A program made the translations under genes and the position numbers. DNA of 64,000 nt, from the NCBI RefSeq assembly GCF_000280495.2, contig NZ_CP018016.1, forward strand, positions 1,860,001 through 1,924,000, in the 5' to 3' direction. This document shows, piece by piece, positions 1 to 9,136 of this stretch. Source of the stretch: Kosakonia radicincitans DSM 16656 (GTDB lineage: Bacteria > Pseudomonadota > Gammaproteobacteria > Enterobacterales > Enterobacteriaceae). The notes beneath the pieces were generated by a model. It did not search any database. It worked only from the letters and a program-made list of their open reading frames with translations, and was not told the origin of the DNA. Numbering within the stretch: position 1 is the stretch's first letter; every line of letters starts with the position of its first letter.

Positions 1-334
1 CATCCAACGGCAGCGTGAGCTGGAACTGCAACGTCACCACCGATGCGCCGCCGGAGCTTTGCGACGACATCTGTTTTAAGCCCGACATCTGGCCAAATTG
101 CCGTTCGAGCGGCGCGGTTATCGCCGACGTCACCACATCCGGGCTGGCTCCGGGGTAAAGGGTGACTACTTGAATGGTGGGGTAATCCACTTCCGGCAGC
201 GCAGAGACGGGAAGAAAACGGTAGCCGATGACCCCGGCAAGCAGAATCGCCACCATCAATAAGGTGGTGGCGACCGGGCGTAAGATAAACAGACGGGAAG
301 GACCTCCCGTCCGGCCTGGCGGTAGCAACTGCAT
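1..334 (-). CDS. mdtB: MdtB, RND multidrug efflux pump subunit (5' part only)
   Basis: Inner-membrane RND transporter subunit that pairs with MdtC and uses the MdtA adaptor to expel drugs and bile salts. About 111 N-terminal codons are visible and the gene runs off the left edge. The protein begins [16 protein letters not shown], followed by a first membrane helix (about residues 22-40) and the periplasmic start containing [15 protein letters not shown], both typical of MdtB. Its ATG overlaps the mdtA stop codon by one base (TGATG), so the two are translationally coupled in the mdtABC operon. In E. coli the operon is under BaeSR control. Identification is firm despite truncation. Confidence 0.93.
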   Translation of the reverse strand, partial: MQLLPPGRTGGPSRLFILRPVATTLLMVAILLAGVIGYRFLPVSALPEVDYPTIQVVTLYPGASPDVVTSAITAPLERQFGQMSGLKQMSSQSSGGASVVTLQFQLTLPLD

Positions 335-1566
335 CAGGAGTGCGCTCCTTTCGCCGGATGCTCACGTTTTGTGGGCATCTGCTGGGCGCTTTGCGCATCC
401 ACCACTTCCACTTTGGCCCCTTCGGTCAGACGGTCGATACCGTCCGTCACTACGCGATCGCCCGCCGACAGCCCGGCGGCAATCACCACTTTCTGGCTGT
501 CCTGAATACCCGGCGTAACGATATGTTTGCTGACCTGGTTATTCTCATTCACCACCCAGACAAAGTTGCCTTCATTACCCATTTGCAGCGCAGCGGCAGG
601 GATCACAACGGCATCTTGTTGCGTGGCGACCAGCATGCGCGCATTGACGAACTGGTTGGGGAACAGCGCGTCGTCCTGGTTATTAAAGCGTGCTTTCAGT
701 TTGATGGTGCCGGTGGTGGCATCGATCTGGTTATCAAGACTGAGCAGCGAACCGCTGCTCAGTTTCTGTTTGTTCGTGCGATCCCAGGCTTCCACTACCA
801 GCGGTTGGCCTGCTTTTTGCGCCTGCACCACGGTGGCGATTTCGCTTTCCGGCAGGGTAAAAACGAGGTCAATCGGGTGGGTTTGCGTCAGCACCACAAT
901 ACCGGTGGTGTCGCTGCTGCTGATTTGGTTACCAATATCCACCTGCTTTAAGCCAACGCGCCCGGAGATGGGTGCCGTGATGCGGCTCCAGTCCAGCTGC
1001 AACTGGGCGCTGGCGACCGAAGCTTCATCGGCTTTGACGGTGCCTTCAGATTCCGTTACCAGCGCCTGCTGGGTATCGAGATCCTGACGGGAGACGAGAC
1101 TGGTTTTCGCCAGTTGCTGATAGCGGGCCAGATCGCGGCGCGCATTCGCCAGCGTGGCTTTATCTTTTGCCAGTTGCCCCTGTGCCTGCGCCAGTGCCAC
1201 TTTAAATTCGCTGGGGTCGATTTCAGCCAGCAGATCGCCGGCCTTAACCTGTTGCCCTTCCTGGAAGTGGAGCGCCATCAGTTGGCCGGAAACACGGCTG
1301 CGGACGGTCACGGTATTGGTTGCCGTAATCGTACCGAGACCTGAGAGATAACGTGGAACGGATTCGCGGGTCGCTGTGGCAGCCTGTACCGGCGGTAACG
1401 CGCCGCCGCGCATGCCGTGGCGACCGCTGCCAGCCTGACGTTGCGTGTGCCCGGTGGCGGAAGAAGAAGTAGCCTCTTGATGGCTAAAGTGGTACCACGC
1501 GGCACCTGCCGCTGCGATAACCACGACCGCAACAAGCGTGCGGCGAAAAGTGAAACTGCGTTTCAT
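334..1566 (-). CDS. mdtA: MdtA, membrane-fusion (adaptor) protein of the MdtABC pump
   Basis: Periplasmic adaptor of the HlyD/AcrA family that links the MdtB/MdtC transporter to an outer-membrane channel such as TolC. The 410-residue protein has an N-terminal membrane anchor (about residues 10-28), a lipoyl-like half motif near residues 90-118 ([19 protein letters not shown]), an Ala/Gln-rich coiled-coil hairpin (about 120-180) and beta-barrel segments after it. E. coli MdtA is about the same length (415). It is the first gene of the operon; its stop overlaps the mdtB start. A candidate BaeR box lies about 70-85 bases upstream of the start. Confidence 0.95.
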   Translation of the reverse strand: MKRSFTFRRTLVAVVVIAAAGAAWYHFSHQEATSSSATGHTQRQAGSGRHGMRGGALPPVQAATATRESVPRYLSGLGTITATNTVTVRSRVSGQLMALHFQEGQQVKAGDLLAEIDPSEFKVALAQAQGQLAKDKATLANARRDLARYQQLAKTSLVSRQDLDTQQALVTESEGTVKADEASVASAQLQLDWSRITAPISGRVGLKQVDIGNQISSSDTTGIVVLTQTHPIDLVFTLPESEIATVVQAQKAGQPLVVEAWDRTNKQKLSSGSLLSLDNQIDATTGTIKLKARFNNQDDALFPNQFVNARMLVATQQDAVVIPAAALQMGNEGNFVWVVNENNQVSKHIVTPGIQDSQKVVIAAGLSAGDRVVTDGIDRLTEGAKVEVVDAQSAQQMPTKREHPAKGAHS

Positions 1567-1633
1567 CGTTATATGTATCTCGTCCTGAAAAAACCATGAC
1601 CAAAATAATACTAGTTTAGTGAGGCCTTAACGC

Positions 1634-1651
1634 AGAAAAATGGAGGAAATA
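1634..1651 (-). promoter_or_regulatory. candidate BaeR box upstream of mdtA
   Basis: On the minus strand this site contains TTTCCTCCAT, which agrees closely with the left part of the BaeR consensus TTTTTCTCCATNATTGGC as I recall it; the right part matches poorly. It lies 70-85 bases upstream of the mdtA ATG, where activation by the envelope-stress regulator BaeR is known in E. coli. The assignment rests on position plus a partial match. Confidence 0.4.
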
Positions 1652-1722
1652 TGAAACACTGTTTAGAAACGTCGAGCGGGGATGGAAATTTGCGTTAGGG
1701 GTAATATGGAGAAGAAAATCAT

Positions 1723-1743
1723 GCCGGATGGCGATCATCCGGC
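1723..1743. repeat. REP-like palindrome downstream of yegD
   Basis: A perfect 8-bp stem GCCGGATG/CATCCGGC encloses a 5-base loop, immediately after the yegD stop codon. The stem sequence is that of the outer arms of enterobacterial REP elements. No clean U-tract follows on either strand, so it may protect the 3' end of the yegD transcript rather than terminate it. Confidence 0.5.
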
Positions 1744-1749
1744 AAAATA

Positions 1750-3102
1750 TTAGCGAAACAGAACCTGCGCCCAGCGGGCAAGCCCGGCGGTGACAGAGCC
1801 AAAATCATCGCCGCCCGCAATCGGAATCCCCGGCAGCGTTTCCGCCAGCGCTTTCTTGATGATGGGCGAGCGGGCGCTCCCGCCGGTCAGGTAGATTACT
1901 TCCGGCGTTTCGTTGCTGTTTTCCAGCGCCAACTGCACCTGCTCAATAATGCGCTGTAACGGCTGATTGAGCGCCGCTTCCAGACCCTCCTGGGTGATGG
2001 CAGTGGCAAGATCGTCGCTGATAAACGGCAGCGGCGCGGTGACATGCGCTTCTTCCGAGAGCGCTATTTTGCTCTCTTCGGCGCTGCGCACCAGCCGGTA
2101 GCTCAGACGCTGCCGCCACACTTTCAGCAGCAGGGCCACTTTTTCCGCGTCGCGGGCGTCGCGCAGCAGATCGTTGAGCAGACGGCCATTGGCGGCGCTG
2201 TAAAATTCGGCTTGCGCCGGCACATCGTTGATCGCCACCGCGTTCCACCACGGCAGAATTGGCAGGGCGATGCCTTTTTCCGTCTGGCCGCCCATACCAA
2301 GCAGAGGCATCAGGCTTTTAAACGCCAGTGCGATATCCAGATCGTTACCGCCAACGCGGCAACCGCTGTGGCCGAGTAGGCTGGCTGCACGATCCTGTCT
2401 GGCGCGCCACTGTGGGCCCATCAGCAGAATGGAGCAGTCTGTTGTTCCGCCGCCAATATCCACCACCAGCACGCGTTTCTCTTCGCTTAGTGTGGCTTCA
2501 AAATCGAGCCCTGCTGCTACCGGTTCATACTGGAACACCACATCACGGAAACCGGCGCGTTTCGCCGCGCGCTCAAGGATCCCCTGTGCCTGGGCGTTAG
2601 CATCATCGCCGCCGAGCCCCTGGAAGTTGATCGGTCGGCCAATGACCGCCTGGTTGATGCTTTCCGGCAGTTGCGTTTCGGCCTGCTGGCGAATGTGCAG
2701 CATCATGGCGCAGACCAGATCCTCAAACAGGGCGATCTGCTGCGGTTTCAGGCCGCTGGCGCCGAGGAAGGATTTCGGCGATTTAACGAAGTAAACCTCT
2801 TCCGGATCGCTCACATACTGACGCAGCGAGGCGAGGCCAAATTGTACGCTGGCGGCGTTGACCTCAATATCTTCCTCACGGTTAAAGCTCACTGCCCGGC
2901 GCAGTAGCGCCTGGGTTTCGCTCCCCGTAGCCGGAACCTGATGGTGACGATAGAGCCATTCGCTGACGGCTTCGCGCGTTGGCGCGCAGAGCATAGATGG
3001 CAGCAGCGTACTGTTATTTTCCATGGTCAGCAGGTGTGGCGCGCCATCGCGCATTACTGCAATCGAGCAGTTTGCTGTCCCGTAGTCAAAGCCTACAAAC
3101 AC
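1750..3102 (-). CDS. yegD: YegD, Hsp70-like actin-fold ATPase
   Basis: Putative chaperone of the Hsp70 superfamily with only the actin-like ATPase region. The start is placed at GTG 3102 because the phosphate-1 motif GFDYGTANCS begins three residues later and this gives 450 codons, the length of E. coli YegD; an in-frame ATG at 3231 would add 43 residues unlike the family. Visible motifs are VVDIGGGTTDCS (phosphate 2) near residue 205 and YLTGGSARSPII (adenosine site) near residue 400. The substrate-binding domain of DnaK is absent. It is transcribed toward mdtA and divergently from alkA. Its cellular role is not established. Confidence 0.9.
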   Translation of the reverse strand: MFVGFDYGTANCSIAVMRDGAPHLLTMENNSTLLPSMLCAPTREAVSEWLYRHHQVPATGSETQALLRRAVSFNREEDIEVNAASVQFGLASLRQYVSDPEEVYFVKSPKSFLGASGLKPQQIALFEDLVCAMMLHIRQQAETQLPESINQAVIGRPINFQGLGGDDANAQAQGILERAAKRAGFRDVVFQYEPVAAGLDFEATLSEEKRVLVVDIGGGTTDCSILLMGPQWRARQDRAASLLGHSGCRVGGNDLDIALAFKSLMPLLGMGGQTEKGIALPILPWWNAVAINDVPAQAEFYSAANGRLLNDLLRDARDAEKVALLLKVWRQRLSYRLVRSAEESKIALSEEAHVTAPLPFISDDLATAITQEGLEAALNQPLQRIIEQVQLALENSNETPEVIYLTGGSARSPIIKKALAETLPGIPIAGGDDFGSVTAGLARWAQVLFR

Positions 3103-3175
3103 GTGTTTATCCCCATGCCAGTGAAGAAGGGGGGCGACTTTAGCCGAATGCGGCGCGGGCGACAACCGGAATATG

Positions 3176-3210
3176 AAAGCAAGGCGGAAAATTCCGATGC
3201 CGTTTATGCT
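3176..3210 (+). promoter_or_regulatory. alkA promoter with candidate Ada box
   Basis: AAAGCAAG (3176-3183) resembles the Ada box of alkA (AAAGCAAA), and TATGCT (3205-3210) is a fair -10 element. If transcription starts near 3217, the box falls at about -41 to -34, where methylated Ada binds in E. coli. This suggests alkA belongs to the adaptive response to alkylation damage. Confidence 0.5.
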
Positions 3211-3233
3211 GTTAGCAGAAAAGAGGAGCAACT

Positions 3234-4076
3234 ATGTACGAACTGCGCTGGCAGCCGCCCTATGACTGGGCCTGGATGTTGGGATTTTTAGGCGATCGCG
3301 CCGTGGCGGGTGTTGAAGAGATTGATGCGACACGCTATGTGCGCTCCTTTGCCGCTGGCGAGCATCGCGGGTTGATTATTGCCGAACCGGATGAGGCGAG
3401 CGCGACACTGAGGGTCACGCTCAGTGAAGGTTTGCAGCCGATTGCGGAACTGTGCCTGCAACGGATTCGCTGTCTGTTTGATCTTGACTGCAATCCGCAG
3501 GAGGTGACCGCGGCGCTGGGGACGTTGGGCGCTGCGCGACCGGGGTTGCGCCTGCCGGGATGTGTTGATCCATTTGAGCAGGGCGTGCGGGCGATTTTAG
3601 GCCAGTTAGTCAGCGTGGCGATGGCGGCAAAGCTGACGGCAAAGGTTGCGCAGCGTTATGGCGATGTGCTGGATGAGCGCGGTTTTATCTGTTTTCCCAC
3701 TCCGCAGCAGCTCTCTGCGGCGCAAGTCGGGGATTTACAAACGCTCGGCATGCCGCGCAAACGCGCTGAATCGCTGATATATCTGGCACAGGCAGCCTGC
3801 GACGGTTTGCTGCCGCTGACGGCACCGGTGGATGTGGAGCAGGGGGTGAAAGCCTTGCAAACTTTCCCCGGCATCGGCCGCTGGACCGCCAGCTACTTTG
3901 CCCTGCGCGGCTGGCAGGCGAAAGATATTTTTCTACCCGACGATTATCTGATCAAGCAGCGTTTTGCCGGGATGACGCCCGCGCAGACGAGGCGCTACGC
4001 CGAACGCTGGCAGCCGTGGCGCTCCTATGCACTGTTGCATATCTGGTATACGGCGGGGTGGGGGCCTGAAGTGTGA
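3234..4076 (+). CDS. alkA: AlkA, 3-methyladenine DNA glycosylase II
   Basis: Cytoplasmic base-excision repair enzyme that removes 3-methyladenine and other alkylated bases from DNA. The 280-residue protein (E. coli 282) has the N-terminal AlkA-specific domain (YELRWQPPYDW), the helix-hairpin-helix segment LQTFPGIGRWTASYFALRGW near residues 208-228, and FLPDDYLIKQ, where Asp237 corresponds to the catalytic aspartate. The start is supported by AGAGGA seven bases upstream. The gene is monocistronic, divergent from yegD and convergent with dgcE. Confidence 0.96.
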   Translation: MYELRWQPPYDWAWMLGFLGDRAVAGVEEIDATRYVRSFAAGEHRGLIIAEPDEASATLRVTLSEGLQPIAELCLQRIRCLFDLDCNPQEVTAALGTLGAARPGLRLPGCVDPFEQGVRAILGQLVSVAMAAKLTAKVAQRYGDVLDERGFICFPTPQQLSAAQVGDLQTLGMPRKRAESLIYLAQAACDGLLPLTAPVDVEQGVKALQTFPGIGRWTASYFALRGWQAKDIFLPDDYLIKQRFAGMTPAQTRRYAERWQPWRSYALLHIWYTAGWGPEV

Positions 4077-4102
4077 TGCCTTGTGGTTTTAATGCATTTT
4101 CC

Positions 4103-4116
4103 GTCCGGATAAGGCG
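4103..4116. repeat. half REP-like element between alkA and dgcE
   Basis: GTCCGGATAAGGCG matches one arm of the enterobacterial REP sequence (GCCGGATAAGGCG) almost exactly. It occupies the 52-base gap between the convergent 3' ends of alkA and dgcE, the usual setting for such elements. The second arm is missing. Confidence 0.4.
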
Positions 4117-4128
4117 CCACCCTGTTTG

Positions 4129-7100
4129 TCAGTTGATAGCGAAATAACTGGTATTCAGCATCAAATCCAGCGGCTGAGCCTGCGAAATAATATCGCCATA
4201 AATCATATCGATGCCGACGCCGGAAAGGGTATCCATCATCAGCGGCTGATTGGTCGGCCCGGCAATGCTCTTCATGCCAAGGCGCTGGGCGTGGCCCTGA
4301 ATAATGGTCACCATCATCTCGTCCATCAGATTACCGTGAACGTTGGTAACCAGTTCCGGATCGAGCATCAGGTAATCGACCATATTCGGACTCAGGCGGT
4401 TAAAAATATCCAGATCGTGCCCGATACGGCTGAGAATAATGCGGCAACCCGCCTGGCGCAGCCGCTTCAGATTGTCGAGCAGGGTGTTATCTTCACGCAT
4501 CAGCGCATCGGCATGTACCACCAGATGCAACAGCCGGGCGGATAGCGGGCCGCTTTCCAGCAGTTCGAGCAGTTCATTCACCAGCGTTGTGCTGGAGAGC
4601 CCGGCCACGGAAAGCGGCAGGGCAACGCCGAGCCCTTTACCCGCAACGGCAGTAGCGTGGTTACGGAAAAACTCATGGAATACGCGGCGGTCGAGCGCGC
4701 GGATCAGCTCTGGTTCGCTAAGGCCGGAACGGAAAGCGTGCTCCTCCATCACTTCGCCTTCGCTGGTCCACAAGCGCAGGGAGAGTAGCCAGAAGTTGCA
4801 GGCCTCCGGTACGCGCGGCGACGCTACGCCGCGGGCAATCAGCAGCAGATGATTGTCTTTGATCATATGCCACTGTTCATCCAGCGACATGATGCTGCGA
4901 TCATGCTGCATCTGGCCTTGCTGCGGTTCGTACACGGTCACGATCCCGCGCCCATTATTTTTGGAGGCATAACAGGCGATATCCGCCTGCGACATCACTT
5001 CTGAAGCCTGATAGTTAGTTTCATCAATCAGCGAAATTCCGGCGCTGGCGCCGATGCGGTGCAAACGGCCTTCCCACATAAAGTGGTAGTCATTGATGGC
5101 TTCAACAATACGCCCGGAAATATACCGCGCGCTCTCGACATTACAGTCCGGCAGCAGTAAACCGAATTCATCGCCGCCAAGGCGGGCAAGAATATCGGTC
5201 GAACGCAACATGCTGAGCATCAGCGACGCGATCTCGCGCAGCAGGGCATCCCCCGCCGCGTGCCCGGCTGTATCGTTGACGGCTTTAAAGCGGTCAAGAT
5301 CGATAAACACCAGCGCATGACGCTGGTGGAATTCCTGTACTGTCAGCAGCAGGCGTTTGAGATGGTTTTCAAAACTGACCCGGTTCGCCAGATGGGTCAG
5401 CGCATCGTGGGAAGCGCTGTAGCTCAGTTGCCGCAGCATTTTGCGGGATTCCGTTACGTCCTGGATCACCAGCACAGAGCCGATATGTTGCCCATCCAGC
5501 GTGCTGAGCGGCGTTACGCTGTAGTGAATGTCGAAGCTGCCGCCGGTGCGGCAGTGCAGTACCACATCCTGTTCAATGGCCGAACGTGACATATCACCAC
5601 TGTGGATGTTTTCCATCACCGGACCATTATCACCAAACGTAATGCGCAGCACTGTCAGCAACGGCTGGCCGATAGCCTGTTCCTGCGCCCAGCCGCTCAT
5701 TTTTTCCGCCACCGGATTCATAAAAGTGACGTTCATATCCACATCGGTACAAAGCACCGCTTCGCCGATGGAATCCAGCGTAATGTGCAGGCGCTCTTTT
5801 TCCTGGAACAGCGCGTCATTCAACTGCTTAACTTCCGTCATATCCATATTGACGCCGAGCAGGCGTTCGACTTCGCCATGCTTGTTCAGCACGCGGTTTG
5901 CCAGCGCGCGAATATGGCGAATACCGCCTTTGACGCTAATGCGGAACTCCAGTTTGAAGGCCATGCGCGCCGCCAGCCCGTCGCGGATAATGCGTTCGGT
6001 TTCCGGCCTGTCTTCCGGCAGCACGCGCTCGTACCACAATTGCCATGTCGGTTTCGTGTGGGGCGGCACTTCGTACATCTCGAACATGCGCTTATCCCAA
6101 CTGATAATGTCCGGCTCAAGCTCCCACTCCCAGATGCCAATCCCGCCCGCTTCGTTCGCCAGCGTGATACGCTCCATCAGGCGCTTGTTAACCCACTCGG
6201 TCTGCTTCAGATCGTTAATGTCTTCGACCTGGGCGATAAAGTAGAGCGGGGTGCCATCCGTATGGCGCACAACGGAAACTGCCATCAGCGCCCACACCAG
6301 TTCGCCGCTGCGCGTGTAATAGCGCTTTTCCATGGAGTAAGTGGAGATGTCGCCGCGCACCAATTGCTCAAGCTGTTCCAGATCGCTGTTTAAATCTTCC
6401 GGGCAGGTGAGCTGCTGGAAGGTCATCTGCTGCAGTTCCTCCTGGCTGTAGCCCAGAAACTGACATAACGCTTTGTTGGCCTGTAACCACTGTCCTTCGG
6501 TGCTCACCAGCGCCATCCCGATGGCGGAATACTCCATCGCATTTCGAAAGCGCTCTTCGCTTTCGATGATGTGTTTGCGCTCGGCGCGAAAGGCGTACAT
6601 CACCATCGTCATGACGTTCACCGGCAGCAGGATCATCAGAAACGGCAGCCACGGTGCGTTCATCATCACGTTGTTTTTCGGCATGGTGATGAGAGAGGGA
6701 TCATCTGCAATCATCAGCGAGACCATCATGATGGTAATCAGAAAGACGAGAAAGGCTTCAACCCGCGGCAGACGCACGGCGCTCCACATCAGCAGTACAA
6801 TGACCGCAGTAAACGGCCACGGCAGGTAGTGCAGCGCCAGCCAGCTTAGCCCGAGCGTGACAGCGAGCGTAACGAGTGTTTCCAGCAGCAACTGAGGTCT
6901 ACGGTGACGCAGCAGGTAATGCGGTTTAAACAGCAGGCCGAGCGGCACCAACGCCAGCGCGCCGATGGATTCCGACAGCACCCAGACCAGAAAAGTACGC
7001 AGAATATTGTCGCCGGGCACCAGCAAACAAACCAGCACGCCGCCGACCAGCGGCGGGATAATCGCGCTGCCGACCGCCAGACGCAGCCAGTCGCCGAGGT

Positions 7101-7458
7101 TTTGCAGCGGGTTATACCAGGGCAACAGTTTGCGCAGTAGCACCGCGCCTATCGCGGCCTCAATAACATTGACGGCGGTATAGCGTAGATCGACTGCGTT
7201 GGCCGATAAGAGCATGATTGTCGCAGCGACATTGCCCAGCACGCAGACCAGCGCGATGCCCGGCCACATCCGCCCTGCGTGGCGGTAAAATCCCACCATA
7301 ATGATGGCGGTGGGAAACCACAGCGGTGCGATAACAGTGCCAAAACGGATAAGCTCCAGCGAGAAGAGCGTAAAGATGAAAGAGAGCAGCCCTAAACTGA
7401 CAAGCCGCAACCCAGGATGTGGGGTGGTAACCAAAACGCGCTGGTGTTGTTTCTTCAT
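4129..7458 (-). CDS. dgcE: DgcE (YegE), MASE1-PAS-GGDEF-EAL diguanylate cyclase
   Basis: Large inner-membrane enzyme that makes cyclic di-GMP and promotes curli and biofilm regulation in E. coli. The 1109-residue protein (E. coli 1105) has a multi-helix MASE1 sensor (about residues 15-300), three PAS/PAC repeats (about 300-660; for example GMALVSTEGQWLQANKALCQ), a GGDEF domain with intact GGDEF at 761-765 and an RxxD product-inhibition site (RSTD, 752-755), and a C-terminal EAL-like domain (about 850-1100) lacking the EAL signature, hence probably inactive as a phosphodiesterase. It is divergent from udk. Confidence 0.94.
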   Translation of the reverse strand: MKKQHQRVLVTTPHPGLRLVSLGLLSFIFTLFSLELIRFGTVIAPLWFPTAIIMVGFYRHAGRMWPGIALVCVLGNVAATIMLLSANAVDLRYTAVNVIEAAIGAVLLRKLLPWYNPLQNLGDWLRLAVGSAIIPPLVGGVLVCLLVPGDNILRTFLVWVLSESIGALALVPLGLLFKPHYLLRHRRPQLLLETLVTLAVTLGLSWLALHYLPWPFTAVIVLLMWSAVRLPRVEAFLVFLITIMMVSLMIADDPSLITMPKNNVMMNAPWLPFLMILLPVNVMTMVMYAFRAERKHIIESEERFRNAMEYSAIGMALVSTEGQWLQANKALCQFLGYSQEELQQMTFQQLTCPEDLNSDLEQLEQLVRGDISTYSMEKRYYTRSGELVWALMAVSVVRHTDGTPLYFIAQVEDINDLKQTEWVNKRLMERITLANEAGGIGIWEWELEPDIISWDKRMFEMYEVPPHTKPTWQLWYERVLPEDRPETERIIRDGLAARMAFKLEFRISVKGGIRHIRALANRVLNKHGEVERLLGVNMDMTEVKQLNDALFQEKERLHITLDSIGEAVLCTDVDMNVTFMNPVAEKMSGWAQEQAIGQPLLTVLRITFGDNGPVMENIHSGDMSRSAIEQDVVLHCRTGGSFDIHYSVTPLSTLDGQHIGSVLVIQDVTESRKMLRQLSYSASHDALTHLANRVSFENHLKRLLLTVQEFHQRHALVFIDLDRFKAVNDTAGHAAGDALLREIASLMLSMLRSTDILARLGGDEFGLLLPDCNVESARYISGRIVEAINDYHFMWEGRLHRIGASAGISLIDETNYQASEVMSQADIACYASKNNGRGIVTVYEPQQGQMQHDRSIMSLDEQWHMIKDNHLLLIARGVASPRVPEACNFWLLSLRLWTSEGEVMEEHAFRSGLSEPELIRALDRRVFHEFFRNHATAVAGKGLGVALPLSVAGLSSTTLVNELLELLESGPLSARLLHLVVHADALMREDNTLLDNLKRLRQAGCRIILSRIGHDLDIFNRLSPNMVDYLMLDPELVTNVHGNLMDEMMVTIIQGHAQRLGMKSIAGPTNQPLMMDTLSGVGIDMIYGDIISQAQPLDLMLNTSYFAIN

Positions 7459-7664
7459 TACCGCTTTATCCGCAACCCTGTGACGTCCGGAACCGCGTCC
7501 GGAGAGTGAAATTTGAATTTTGGATTATGCTAGTACAAACAATTTACAATTCCTATGCCGGGCGCTCATAATTTGACACCATAATGTTATTAATTACTTA
7601 GTCAGTAATAAAAACACATCTGCCGGGTTAATTTTGAGCGTTTTAATTTATGGCTGGTCAGCCA

Positions 7665-7695
7665 GACGGGCAAAAGCGAGCGGCTTTTTACCGTC
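7665..7695. other. stem-loop upstream of udk promoter
   Basis: GACGG pairs with CCGTC (outer stem) and AAAAGC pairs with GCTTTT (inner stem), separated by a 2-by-2 internal loop and closed by GAGCG. The hairpin ends in a short U-run on the plus strand. It lies before the TATAAT at 7742, so it would be transcribed only from a more distal promoter. Its role is unknown. Confidence 0.4.
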
Positions 7696-7718
7696 CCTGT
7701 TTCCGCTAAGGATTCGGC

Positions 7719-7747
7719 TGGTATCACGACGGTGAAATCCCTATAAT
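7719..7747 (+). promoter_or_regulatory. probable udk-dcd-asmA promoter
   Basis: A perfect -10 hexamer TATAAT (7742-7747) is followed by a G+C-rich GCCGCG discriminator region, as in growth-rate-controlled promoters. The -35 at the right spacing (TGGTAT, 7719-7724) is weak. It is 65 bases upstream of the udk start. Confidence 0.5.
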
Positions 7748-7811
7748 TGCCGCGTTTGACGCTTCGGCGTCGTCCTTCCTTTACATCCAGGTTAATCAGG
7801 TCGCTAAATTT

Positions 7812-8453
7812 ATGACTGATCAGTCTCATCAGTGCGTCATCATCGGCATCGCCGGCGCATCTGCTTCAGGTAAAAGTCTTATCGCCAGCACGCTGTATCG
7901 TGAACTGCGCGAGCAGGTGGGTGATGAACACATTGGCGTTATTCCAGAAGATAGCTACTACAAAGATCAAAGCCATCTATCGATGGAAGAGCGTGTAAAA
8001 ACCAACTATGACCACCCCAGTGCAATGGATCATAGTCTGTTATTCCAGCATTTGCAGTCTCTCAAGCGCGGCGAAGCTATTGAGTTACCGGTGTACAGCT
8101 ATGTGGAACATACTCGCACCAAAGAAACTATCCGCATTGAAGCGAAAAAAGTGATCATCCTGGAAGGGATCCTGTTACTGACTGATTCACGCCTGCGCGA
8201 TGAGATGAATTTCTCCATTTTTGTTGATACGCCGCTGGATATCTGCCTGATGCGCCGCATCAAGCGCGACGTTAACGAGCGTGGCCGTTCAATGGACTCG
8301 GTCATGGCGCAATATCAGAAAACCGTGCGTCCGATGTTCCTGCAATTTATTGAACCCTCCAAGCAATACGCCGACATCATCGTGCCGCGCGGCGGTAAAA
8401 ACCGCATCGCCATCGATATCCTGAAAGCCAAAATCAGCCAGTTTTTTGAATAA
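7812..8453 (+). CDS. udk: Udk, uridine/cytidine kinase
   Basis: Cytoplasmic salvage enzyme that phosphorylates uridine and cytidine to UMP and CMP with GTP or ATP. The 213-residue protein (same length as E. coli) carries the P-loop GASASGKS (residues 15-22), [10 protein letters not shown] (nucleoside-binding region), DHPSAMDH, and the lid segment [12 protein letters not shown]. It heads the udk-dcd-asmA group; dcd starts 83 bases downstream after a stem-loop. No anomalies were seen. Confidence 0.97.
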   Translation: MTDQSHQCVIIGIAGASASGKSLIASTLYRELREQVGDEHIGVIPEDSYYKDQSHLSMEERVKTNYDHPSAMDHSLLFQHLQSLKRGEAIELPVYSYVEHTRTKETIRIEAKKVIILEGILLLTDSRLRDEMNFSIFVDTPLDICLMRRIKRDVNERGRSMDSVMAQYQKTVRPMFLQFIEPSKQYADIIVPRGGKNRIAIDILKAKISQFFE

Positions 8454-8488
8454 TACATGTTAGGCTATAGCACTGAGTGTTAAGTCCG

Positions 8489-8509
8489 GCCCCTGATCTT
8501 CTCAGGGGC
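8489..8509 (+). terminator. stem-loop between udk and dcd
   Basis: A perfect 8-bp stem GCCCCTGA/TCAGGGGC with loop TCTTC lies in the 83-base gap. There is no U-tract after it, so it is more likely a partial attenuator or RNA-processing hairpin than a full terminator. It would separate udk expression from dcd-asmA. Confidence 0.45.
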
Positions 8510-8536
8510 GTGTCGCACTATTAAGGAGAATGCGCC

Positions 8537-9118
8537 ATGCGTCTTTGTGACCGCGATATTGAAGCCTGGCTGAATGACGGTCGGCTTGCTATTAACCCGC
8601 GTCCGCCGGTAGAACGGATTAACGGGGCGACGGTGGATGTCCGCCTCGGCAATAAATTCCGCACTTTCAGCGGACATACGGCGGCATTTATCGATCTCAG
8701 CGGCCCGAAGCATGAAGTCAGCGCGGCGCTTGACCGGGTAATGAGCGACGAGATTGTGCTTGATGAAGGCGAGGCGTTTTTCCTGCATCCGGGTGAACTG
8801 GCGCTGGCGGTGACTTATGAATCCGTTACCTTGCCTGCCGATCTGGTCGGCTGGCTGGACGGGCGCTCTTCACTTGCGCGTCTGGGTTTGATGGTGCACG
8901 TAACCGCGCACCGCATCGATCCCGGCTGGTCGGGCTGTATCGTGCTGGAGTTCTATAATTCAGGCAAGCTGCCGCTGGCGCTGCGACCGGGCATGCTGAT
9001 TGGCGCCCTGAGCTTTGAGCCGCTCTCCGGGCCGGCCGATCGTCCTTATAACCGACGTGAAGATGCGAAGTATCGCGATCAGCAAGGCGCGGTCGCCAGC
9101 CGCATTGATAAAGACTGA
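8537..9118 (+). CDS. dcd: Dcd, dCTP deaminase
   Basis: Homotrimeric enzyme that deaminates dCTP to dUTP, the main source of dUMP for thymidylate synthesis in enterobacteria. The 193-residue sequence is full length and contains [12 protein letters not shown] at the N-terminus, the conserved [17 protein letters not shown] substrate-binding segment and the catalytic region [15 protein letters not shown], whose Glu is the expected general base. AAGGAG lies eight bases upstream of the ATG. asmA follows after 18 bases, so the two are probably cotranscribed. Confidence 0.97.
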   Translation: MRLCDRDIEAWLNDGRLAINPRPPVERINGATVDVRLGNKFRTFSGHTAAFIDLSGPKHEVSAALDRVMSDEIVLDEGEAFFLHPGELALAVTYESVTLPADLVGWLDGRSSLARLGLMVHVTAHRIDPGWSGCIVLEFYNSGKLPLALRPGMLIGALSFEPLSGPADRPYNRREDAKYRDQQGAVASRIDKD

Positions 9119-9136
9119 CTGATCTCCATTGAGGAT

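Larger units (their letters stand above)
7459..7811. other. dgcE-udk divergent intergenic region
   Basis: This 353-base gap holds no convincing gene. It contains a perfect TTGACA (7573-7578) without a good -10 partner, a stem-loop at 7665-7695 and the TATAAT of the probable udk promoter at 7742-7747. On the minus strand a CATAAT (7529-7524) could serve dgcE, but its -35 is weak. Confidence 0.6.

Noticed and set aside
5602-6393. 263-codon plus-strand frame inside dgcE
   Set aside because: Antisense to the PAS region of dgcE and His/Arg/Gln-rich; overlapping shadows exist in the other frames as well.
7602-7829. 75-codon minus-strand frame in the dgcE-udk gap
   Set aside because: Overlaps the udk promoter and start, without ribosome site or domain.
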